Shown in pieces: positions 18,436-25,483 of a stretch of DNA of 64,000 nt. Position 1 is the stretch's first letter; each line of letters begins with the position of its first letter. Location: NCBI GenBank assembly GCA_031316155.1, contig JALDRB010000014.1, positions 1-64,000 on the forward strand, read 5' to 3'. Source of the stretch: Candidatus Scalindua sp. Lineage in GTDB: Bacteria > Planctomycetota > Brocadiia > Brocadiales > Scalinduaceae. Made by a program: the position numbers and the translations under genes. Under the pieces are notes generated by a model. It was not told the origin of the DNA. It searched no databases and saw only the letters and a list, made by a program, of their open reading frames with translations.

Positions 18436-19571
18436 TAGAATTTGTTTATTTTTTGTCAATTCTGATTTTGTTTTATACCTATATTGGTTATCCTGTGACA
18501 TTATTTCTTGTGTCTCTTGTTGTGCATAGGCGAGTAGATAGAGGAAGTATAACGCCAACTGTGACAGTTATTATTCCCGTTCACAATGAAGAAGTTTTGA
18601 TAGGGAAGAAGATAGAGAATTGCCTGGGATATGATTATCCCGCGGAAAAACTGAAAATTATTGTTGTTTCTGACTACTCAACTGATAGGACGGAGAAAAT
18701 TGTTAAAGATTTTTGCTCAGAACAAATTCAATTCTTATCCACATCTGAAAGGGTTGGGAAAGTTGCAGCCCAAAACTATGCTATGCAATTTGTTGATTCT
18801 GAAATAGTCATCTTTACTGATGTGGCAATTATGAATAGAAAAGGTTGTGTGAAATTAATTGTAAAAAATTTCAATGATAAGAAAATTGGTGCTGTGAGTT
18901 GCAGAGATGTTGCTATTGTTGACGATTACACATCAGGAGGGGAAGGTAGTTATATTAAATATGATATGAAGATTAGAAGCTATGCTTCTCGGATAGGTTC
19001 AATCATTGGAGTGACAGGAGGATTTTATGCAGTAAGAAAAGAGTTAACTAATGATGCGTGGAATCCAGCATTCCCTCCTGATTTTTTTGTGGCACTAAAA
19101 TGTATTGAAAGAGGATTAAGGGTCGTTGAAGACATCAGGATTAAAGCGTACTATAAGATCACCCCGAGAAATCAGGATGAATTTAAAAGAAAGGTGAGAA
19201 CTCTGAATCGAGGTATGCACGCTCTGTTTTCAAACAAAGGGTTACTAAATTTCTTTAAATTCGGTATGGTATCCTATGAACTGATTTGTCATAAGTTCTT
19301 AAGATGGCTTTCACCCCTCTTCTTAATACTACTGTTATGTTCCAACATTCTTATTTGGAATAATTCTATTTTTACGATTTTGACACTTTCAGCCCAATTA
19401 CTCCTATACTTAATGATGCTTTTTGCCTTTTTGAGCAGAGATAAATTTAGAAATATTGTTATTATTAAAATGTTTAAGTTCTTCTACCTTGCTAATATTG
19501 CTATCCTTAAGGCATGGTTTGAGTATTTAAAAGGTAAGAGTTATGTAATGTGGCAACCGACAAAAAGATAA
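18432..19571 (+). CDS. Membrane-anchored GT2 glycosyltransferase (cellulose-synthase-like)
   Basis: The 379-residue protein begins with one transmembrane helix, then a GT-A catalytic domain: TVTVIIPVHNEEVLIGKKIE near 45, VVSDYSTDRT near 77, VIFTDVAIMNRKG near 125 as the DxD-equivalent, and later the acceptor-site region. Two or three further transmembrane helices close the protein. This is the layout of processive GT2 synthases related to BcsA, PgaC or HasA. The Q-x-x-R-W motif of processive synthases is replaced by a weaker TLNRGMHAL, so processivity is uncertain. It overlaps the deacetylase by 4 bp. Confidence 0.8.
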   Translation: MIEFVYFLSILILFYTYIGYPVTLFLVSLVVHRRVDRGSITPTVTVIIPVHNEEVLIGKKIENCLGYDYPAEKLKIIVVSDYSTDRTEKIVKDFCSEQIQFLSTSERVGKVAAQNYAMQFVDSEIVIFTDVAIMNRKGCVKLIVKNFNDKKIGAVSCRDVAIVDDYTSGGEGSYIKYDMKIRSYASRIGSIIGVTGGFYAVRKELTNDAWNPAFPPDFFVALKCIERGLRVVEDIRIKAYYKITPRNQDEFKRKVRTLNRGMHALFSNKGLLNFFKFGMVSYELICHKFLRWLSPLFLILLLCSNILIWNNSIFTILTLSAQLLLYLMMLFAFLSRDKFRNIVIIKMFKFFYLANIAILKAWFEYLKGKSYVMWQPTKR

Positions 19572-19610
19572 GATTAGAGAGTTGCAAGTTGCGGGTTTTT
19601 AATAATTGGT

Positions 19611-19882
19611 CACGAGATTACCTCGCAATTACTCACGATTGTTTGTTTTTTTATTATCTGCTTAATCGTGAAGTAATCGCGAGGCTAAAGAATTTTTTAG
19701 CTTCGCGATTACCTCAAGATCTCTCAAGATGCTGCTTCTCTTTTCTTAATTTTATCCGTTTAATCGTGAAGAAATCGTGAGGCTAAAGTATCTTTCTTTT
19801 AAGTTTCTAGATTCCCTCAAGATTTCCCAAGGTTGTTTGCTTTACATAAACAACTTTTATCTTGAAGAAATCACGAGGCAAT
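19611..19882. repeat. 93-bp repeat array, block 6
   Basis: Three units in the orientation of block 1 (GCTTC... to ...GAGGCTAA), e.g. TTAGCTTCGCGATTACCTCA at 19698. The block ends about 35 bases before the next start codon. Confidence 0.85.
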
Positions 19883-19916
19883 AAATAGAAATTTATGCAT
19901 ATTCTTTTACAAAAAA

Positions 19917-21044
19917 ATGAGAAAAATTAATGTTTTACAATTCATCTGCCCTGCCGGGTTTTATGGTGCAGAGATGTGGATATTGGCCCTGGCGAAAAAT
20001 ATAGATACTCACTCCATCAATTGCAAGCTGGCTATAACAAGGGAATCAGAGGTACAAAATATTGAGGTTTATAACCGGTTCCAGTCATTGGGTTTTGATG
20101 CGTATCAAATAAACATGAGAGGCAGGTTTGATCCCCGTGTTATTTATAAACTTCTCAGATTAATTAAAGAAAAGAAAATTGATATAATCCACACTCATGG
20201 ATACAAATCGGATATTCTGGGATTAGCAGCGGCTAGGCTGGCTGGCATCAAGGCTATTGCAACACCTCATGGTTTTGAAAATTCTAAAGATATGAAGCTT
20301 CAGCTTTTTATACGTTTCGGTTGCATGGCCCTTAAGCGCTTTGATCGTGTAGTTCCTTTATCCGAAGAGTTACGAACCGACATGGCAAGAATTAAGATAA
20401 AACCAGCAAAGATTAAGTTGATCGATAATGGTGTTGATCTTGGAGAAATTGAGATAGAGAGGAAAATATGGTCTTCCCAATTTTTACGTAATGAGAGTGA
20501 GAAAAAGATAGTTTATATAGGTCAGGTAGCTTCCAGGAAAAACGTAATCGATCTTATCAAGACCTTCGATTTACTGTATAAAGAGCATCAAGATGTTAGA
20601 TTAATTATTATTGGAGACGGTCCAAAGCGAGCCGAACTCGAAATTTACGCAAGATCATTGGCTTCATCTTCAAAAATTGAATTTCTTGGATACCGGGATG
20701 ACCGCCTGACGCTATTGAAGGGTATCGATCTTTTTTGTATGACTTCGTCGTTGGAGGGAATACCTCGTTGTATGATGGAGGCCATGGCAATGGGAATTCC
20801 TGTAACTGCCTTTAACATACCTGGAATTGATAAACTGATTATCCATGAACAAACCGGCCTTATGGCTGATTTTGGAGATACCGAAGGCCTGAAAGAATGC
20901 TGGAAACGACTTTTATATGATAGTGAATTTGCGGGGGAATTGGCACAAAACGCCAGGAATCATGTTATCAATAATTATTCCGCCAAAAGAATGTCAGATC
21001 AATATATGAAACTATATCAGGAGGTAATGTTGGAGAGTGTATAA
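19917..21044 (+). CDS. Glycosyltransferase family 4
   Basis: The 375-residue GT-B protein begins INVLQFICPAGFYGAEMWIL with the glycine-rich acceptor loop, and has IIHTHGYKSDILGLAAARL near 87 followed by ATPHGFENSK. The carboxyl half has IVYIGQVASRKNVIDLIKTF near 196 and MTSSLEGIPRCMMEAMAMGI near 278, the E-x7-E-type nucleotide-sugar site of GT4 enzymes. It likely adds a sugar to the growing polysaccharide unit. The start is ATG 19917 immediately after a repeat array. It is followed by non-coding DNA, so it is probably monocistronic. Confidence 0.9.
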   Translation: MRKINVLQFICPAGFYGAEMWILALAKNIDTHSINCKLAITRESEVQNIEVYNRFQSLGFDAYQINMRGRFDPRVIYKLLRLIKEKKIDIIHTHGYKSDILGLAAARLAGIKAIATPHGFENSKDMKLQLFIRFGCMALKRFDRVVPLSEELRTDMARIKIKPAKIKLIDNGVDLGEIEIERKIWSSQFLRNESEKKIVYIGQVASRKNVIDLIKTFDLLYKEHQDVRLIIIGDGPKRAELEIYARSLASSSKIEFLGYRDDRLTLLKGIDLFCMTSSLEGIPRCMMEAMAMGIPVTAFNIPGIDKLIIHEQTGLMADFGDTEGLKECWKRLLYDSEFAGELAQNARNHVINNYSAKRMSDQYMKLYQEVMLESV

Positions 21045-21144
21045 ACAGAATGGGGAATGCAGAAGACAGAATGTTTAAATGCAGAATGAGGAATGGGGAA
21101 GATAGTAAGAATAGACACAAACTAAAGAATGAGATATTGTTCAA

Positions 21145-21450
21145 TTATGCAGTGTGAATCCATTTTGAACGCTTTGATGAAAGTATAACAAGATGATTCT
21201 TAAGTTTTTCAAAAGACTGAAGTCGTAAAAACGGTATGAGAAGCTTTAAAATATTTTTAGATGTTATGGGATTTACTTCTAGTCGAATTTCACCTGGATG
21301 TTGTTTAAGCGGTAGTATTACCTAATCACCAAAATGTTCAGCAAGGGTAACAAGAACTCTATTTTCTGAAATTGCTTTTTCCAATATCCATTGTTCATCT
21401 GCGAGTACCTGGCCTAATTTTGACGCTCGCCTAAAACACCAAATCAGAAG
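21145..21450 (-). pseudogene. DUF5615 (PIN-like) protein remnant
   Basis: On the minus strand the translation gives VLADEQWILEKAISENRVLV then TLAEHFGD, a TAG stop where Trp is expected, VILPLKQHPGEIRLEVN and IPFLRLQSFEKLKNHLVIL, ending at 21145. This is the pattern of DUF5615 PIN-like nuclease toxins (L-A-D-E, T-x-x-x-x-F-G-D, H-P-G). The amino end does not match and one internal stop is present, so it is broken. Confidence 0.65.
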
Positions 21451-21535
21451 AACTATTGGATTGAAATTCCTAAGTTTTCAAGTAATATTATGAATAACAA
21501 GTTCTTGAAGAAGTGTGCCTTATTTAAGTCCTGTT

Positions 21536-21703
21536 TATACTCATCTCATAATGATTTTCGGATAAAATCCTAGATAAAATTGAGCGAGTAAAGTTTTCGG
21601 CGTTTTTTGTCCGGGGATACCTTCACCAGGATTTGGTTTCCAGCCCGCCCGGCCTGTCAGCCGTTCGGACGGATAAAACCGAAAACCAAATCGGTTTTAG
21701 TAT
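21536..21703. repeat. Dispersed stem-loop element, copy A
   Basis: About 168 bp, reverse-complement related to 39193-39330. Both share TATACTCATCTCA, TTTTCGGATAAAATCC, AAAATTGAGCGAGTAAAGT, TTTTTGTCCGGGGATACC and the arm ACCAAATCGGTTTTAGTAT. GATTTGGTTT at 21630 pairs with AAACCAAATC at 21683, giving a terminal hairpin. Copy A has about 29 extra GC-rich bases in the hairpin loop (21655-21683 region) that copy B lacks. No coding capacity. Probably a non-autonomous mobile element. Confidence 0.8.
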
Positions 21704-21773
21704 GATAGGAGTAAAGCAATTGAGATAAATGATAGATTAAAGGTAAATCTTTAGTAGGTTGGAGGAGGGTATA

Positions 21774-22067
21774 ATGGTCAAACTAAAAGTTTTTTCTGAA
21801 AAAGAAGATATCACTGATTCTATAAAATCAGCAATTACCGCTGAAATAAAAAGGCTGGAAGTTGGTTTAAACAGGACTCATAAGGAAATAAAAATATTTG
21901 AAGAAAAATATAAAGTTACGTCTGAAGTTTTCTTGAAAAATTTTACAGCTGAAGACTTAAAAGGCGGTGATGATGAATATGTTAAATGGGCAGGCGAGTT
22001 AAAGATAAGAGATCGTATCCTTGAGGAACTAAAAAAACTTAATGAAATAGAATATGTTGATAACTGA
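21774..22067 (+). CDS. Small coiled-coil protein, probable antitoxin-side partner of TumE-like gene
   Basis: The start is ATG 21774, with GGAGGAGGG just upstream. The product is 97 residues, rich in Lys and Glu with long helical segments (AITAEIKRLEVGLNRTHKEI and IRDRILEELKKLNEIEYVD), without a recognisable DNA-binding motif. Its end overlaps the TumE-like gene by 14 bp, the usual arrangement in two-gene toxin-antitoxin operons. Function inferred only from the pairing. Confidence 0.6.
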   Translation: MVKLKVFSEKEDITDSIKSAITAEIKRLEVGLNRTHKEIKIFEEKYKVTSEVFLKNFTAEDLKGGDDEYVKWAGELKIRDRILEELKKLNEIEYVDN

Positions 22068-22437
22068 ATATGTTCAGATTTTGTTAAAGATAGTTGAAGC
22101 CTATTCAAAGACAGGCTTTATTATAACATCTGAAATAAAGATTGATGCTAGAACACAAAAGATCGGCTTAATAAAGGTAATCATAGAATTTGCTGATGAT
22201 TCAAAGTTATTTGTTACAGAATATATTGACCTTCGGTATAAGGTGGACAAACTAACATATTCATTTCATTATCAAGACAAAGATAGAAAGATGATTTTCA
22301 GATATGACAATGCATTACATAAACCAGCTCTTGGTTTTAAAGAGCACAAGCATTTTAAAGGAGAAATTTTACCATTTGACATTCCAGACTTAAAAGATGT
22401 TTTAGAAGATATTATCAGTGAATTTTTAAGAAAATAG
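22054..22437 (+). CDS. TumE-like (DUF6516) toxin family protein
   Basis: The 127-residue protein contains FADDSKLFVTEYIDLRYKVD, then LTYSFHYQDKDRKMIFRYDN, ALHKPALGFKEHKHF and a final helix DLKDVLEDIISEFLRK. These match the TumE / DUF6516 family, whose characterised members are toxins paired with an antitoxin gene. Here the pairing is with the coiled-coil protein just upstream rather than a helix-turn-helix TumA. The gene is intact, unlike the other toxin-like genes in this region. Confidence 0.7.
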   Translation: MLITEYVQILLKIVEAYSKTGFIITSEIKIDARTQKIGLIKVIIEFADDSKLFVTEYIDLRYKVDKLTYSFHYQDKDRKMIFRYDNALHKPALGFKEHKHFKGEILPFDIPDLKDVLEDIISEFLRK

Positions 22438-22836
22438 TAAGTCGGACAGTCTATCGCAAATTGGCAAACAACTTCCGGGCTAATCTATTTTGTACCAAAA
22501 ACATGCAATTAAGTACGAATCACAAAAAATTCTTGATACTGTACAAAAGATAAGACCGGTTTTTCGGAAACGTTTTCTTTGAGTAGGTCTCAAACCACCC
22601 TGAGCTGCTTTGATAAAGAGTCATGGTAGTAAGCGATGAGGAGAATAGAGAAGAATTATGAATAATGAATAAAATTCGAATAACGAAATCCGAAATTCTA
22701 AATAGACTCAATTTTGCTAAGGAAAGAACGGATTTTCTGAACCTAATGAAGTGGCATCAAAATCTACAAAATACCGTAGACCATTTGAACTTGTTTACTA
22801 TGAAGTGTGTAGAAATAGAAAAGACGCTATAAATAG
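22438..22836. other. Spacer, no gene supported
   Basis: These 400 bases have stops in every frame and no motif I recognise. They separate the TumE-like module from a hairpin element. Confidence 0.4.
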
Positions 22837-22980
22837 TGCTTGAACGGAAACCCTGTGGTTGAACGAAAACGGCCCAGATACAAGGCGCGTAATAATTTCG
22901 CAACCGGAACGTACTAATGTACTTGAGGATTAAGAAGTTATTACAGCAACACAGGAGATGGGTAGTTTTCGTTCAACCAC
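22837..22980. repeat. MITE-like hairpin element with doubled left end
   Basis: GTGGTTGAACGAAAAC at 22855-22870 is perfectly inverted at 22965-22980. A near copy of the left end, GTGCTTGAACGGAAAC, lies directly before it at 22837-22852. The interior (GATACAAGGCGCGTAATAAT, then CGTACTAATGTACTTGAGG, then AGTTATTACAGCAACACAG) can fold further. No coding capacity. This looks like a small non-autonomous element or repetitive extragenic palindrome. Confidence 0.75.
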
Positions 22981-23082
22981 TAAATAGAGAAAAGTATCAT
23001 AAAACTACCTACGGTAAACGTTATATACGAAATAGATTGGTGAATGTTTCGATTATGAAAGCAGACAATTAAAGATTATTTC

Positions 23083-23296
23083 ACAGGGCAAGAAGGTTGT
23101 GGACGTAAAAGTAAAAAAGAATTTGGTAACTTTAAAAATCGCTCATGGATCCGCGGCGGAAGTTTAATGCCATCTATATATAGCTTTAGACCAAGAATAC
23201 ATTGATCAGAAGATATTTAAGCAACTATACGGAAAGACTGAAGAAGTTTCAAAGATGATACAAGGTTTTATAAATTATCTTTACAATGCCAAATAA
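23083..23296 (+). pseudogene. Four-helix-bundle (S23 / IVP family) remnant
   Basis: The frames read EGCGRKSKKEFGNF, then after a shift near 23135 LKIAHGSAAEV, a stop, and ALDQEYIDQKIFKQLYGKTE, VSKMIQGFINYLYNAK to the stop at 23296. This is the conserved second half of S23 / intervening-sequence proteins (NIAEG...R.SKKEF..FL.IA.GS..E). One frameshift and one stop make it non-functional. Confidence 0.75.
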
Positions 23297-23379
23297 TTTA
23301 TTAGCTAGGGAGTGCGATGGTTAATCAATAAATAAGTATTTGGTGAAAATTATCCTATTTTTAAATTGAGTAACTCAAA

Positions 23380-23600
23380 ACTCCTCAATTCCACGATTGT
23401 TTGCTTCTTTAAATCTGCTTAATCGTGAAGTAATCGTGTGGCTAAAATGTCTTTTTGTTCAGCTTCAAGATTACCTCTCGATTACTATCTATTATTTTTT
23501 TTAAAATCCGTTTTATCTTGAAGAAATCGTGAGGCTAACTATTGCTTTTACCTTTTCTATTGCCTCTAAATAACACAAGGTATCATTTGTCTTTTCATAA
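23380..23600. repeat. 93-bp repeat array, block 7
   Basis: Two units plus a degenerate part in block-1 orientation: ATCGTGAAGTAATCGTGTGG near 23420, CTTCAAGATTACCTCTCGAT near 23464 and ATCTTGAAGAAATCGTGAGG near 23515. It lies 50-270 bases upstream of the asparagine-synthase-like gene. Confidence 0.85.
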
Positions 23601-23650
23601 TTCTATCCCCATGATCACGAAGCTAGTAAAATTATAATAAAGGAGTTTCT

Positions 23651-25483
23651 ATGCCTGGAATTTTTGGTGTATATAAAGAACGCGGAAAAGAAGATTTATC
23701 CCAACTCATAGACAATATGATAGTCTCAATGGATAACAAACGGGAACTCAGAATCGATAAATATCTCGGAAAGGAAAAAGGAATAGGTCTTGGGCGTGTT
23801 AGTCTTGGGGTATTAAATTCAATAACACAACCAATAAACGATCCAACTGAGAGATGTATGATAATTTTTCATGGGGAACTATACAACAATCCGGGTAAAT
23901 TATCAGATCCTGAATATATTTTAAGCCTTTATATGGAAACAGGTAATACATGCGCATCTCAATTGAACGGGATTTTCCAGTTTGCTATTTATGATAAAAG
24001 ATATGATTTAATCAAACTGTTCAGTGATAAATTTGGTCTCCAACCACTATATTATTCAATATTGACCGATGGGATTATTTTCTCCGCTGAGATTAAGGCA
24101 ATTTTAAAAGAGAAAAATGTGAGAAAAATTCCAGATTATCAAAGTTTTGCTGACTTTCTCCATTATGGACAAATTCTTGGGCAAAAAACACTGTTTCAAG
24201 ATATAAAGCTGCTTGCACCGGGTTCCATTCTTACATTTGATCTGTCAAAAAAATACCTGTCGTTAGAACAATATTTTCAACTCGATGATCTTTTTGTTAA
24301 GGAAGGAAAGTATAATCCAGACGTCTCCAAAGAAGAAGCGGCTTTATATCTGACCAAGTCAATAAAAGCGCGCTCTGCAAATCATAATATCCTGGGTCTT
24401 TCACTATCAGGAGGCCTGGATTCGAGGGCTATTCTTGCAGGGCTTGAAAAAGACGCAGAAGGTATGCATACCTACACACTTGGGATACCAGGATGTGCGG
24501 ATCAAAAGTTGGCAGAAAGAATGGCCAGAGTTGGCAAAACAAGGCATGAGTTTGTAGAATTGGACCAGAAATATCTGCAGAATTTTAAGGGTATGGCTGA
24601 TAGCATGATTCGTTTGAGTGACGGTATGTATCACCCACACGAATCAACAGAGATGCTGGCCCTCGAATATTTTAAGAGTGCTGAATTTAAGATATTACTG
24701 AGGGGCCATGGTGGTGAGATTTCTAAGGCTTCGCTTGCATACCCGGTTATGGTGACCCCACAGGTTAACGCTTGTTCCCGTGGAAGTAATATTCTGGAAC
24801 ACATCTTTACTATAACAAATTTGGTCACACGCGACAATAACCCAGGCGAATTGTTTACCTCCTCATTTTATAAAAAGACTAAAGATGCAGCAAGACAATC
24901 ACTCGATGATTCGTGTGGTGAAGCAAGCCAAACTTTATCTCCAGCAGATATGTGCATTTACTATTATATCAATGAGCATATTAGGCGACAGGTTGTTGCA
25001 TCATTGGAGATTTTCCGTTCACAGATAGAGATCAGGATGCCTTATTTGGACGATGAGTATCTTAAGATACTTCTGCAACTTCCCGTTTCCCAGAGAAACC
25101 GGGGAGAAATTCATTTCACTCTAATTCAACGATGCATGCCTGAATTAATGAAGATACCTGATTCAAATACCGGTGCACCTCTAGATGCGGGGCATCTAAG
25201 GCTTTTACTTACAGATAAATTCAATTCACTCATGAAAAAGCTCGGTGTAAAAGGTTTTAGACATTATACTGAATTCCAGGATTGGCAGAGAACAGCATTT
25301 AAAAGCGCTACAGAGGAAATCCTGTTTAGCAGGAAATTGATGGACAGAGACATATATAATCCGAAATATGTAAAAAAAATATTTGAAAGACACGTTTCTG
25401 GTAAAAATAATTATGCACACTTAATAGGAACGATTGTGGGGATCGAATTGTGGTTTCAGAATTTTGTTGAAAAGGAGTCTTAA
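23651..25483 (+). CDS. Asparagine-synthase-like protein lacking the Cys2 glutaminase nucleophile
   Basis: The 610-residue protein has a class II glutamine-amidotransferase-like N-domain and a PP-loop synthetase C-domain with LGLSLSGGLDSRAILAGLE near 250-268, the ATP-pyrophosphatase loop. In asparagine synthases the protein begins MCGI, the Cys being the catalytic nucleophile; here it begins MPGIFGVY, so glutamine hydrolysis should be lost. FHGELYN near 76 replaces the usual FNGEIYN. The enzyme may use free ammonia or another amine, or adenylate a carboxyl on a sugar or peptide. AAGGAG precedes ATG 23651. The next gene starts directly at the stop codon. Confidence 0.85.
   Translation: MPGIFGVYKERGKEDLSQLIDNMIVSMDNKRELRIDKYLGKEKGIGLGRVSLGVLNSITQPINDPTERCMIIFHGELYNNPGKLSDPEYILSLYMETGNTCASQLNGIFQFAIYDKRYDLIKLFSDKFGLQPLYYSILTDGIIFSAEIKAILKEKNVRKIPDYQSFADFLHYGQILGQKTLFQDIKLLAPGSILTFDLSKKYLSLEQYFQLDDLFVKEGKYNPDVSKEEAALYLTKSIKARSANHNILGLSLSGGLDSRAILAGLEKDAEGMHTYTLGIPGCADQKLAERMARVGKTRHEFVELDQKYLQNFKGMADSMIRLSDGMYHPHESTEMLALEYFKSAEFKILLRGHGGEISKASLAYPVMVTPQVNACSRGSNILEHIFTITNLVTRDNNPGELFTSSFYKKTKDAARQSLDDSCGEASQTLSPADMCIYYYINEHIRRQVVASLEIFRSQIEIRMPYLDDEYLKILLQLPVSQRNRGEIHFTLIQRCMPELMKIPDSNTGAPLDAGHLRLLLTDKFNSLMKKLGVKGFRHYTEFQDWQRTAFKSATEEILFSRKLMDRDIYNPKYVKKIFERHVSGKNNYAHLIGTIVGIELWFQNFVEKES

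Noticed and set aside
19550..19780. Short plus-strand frame after the GT2 gene
   Set aside because: It runs through the 93-bp repeat array, so it is a by-product of the repeats.
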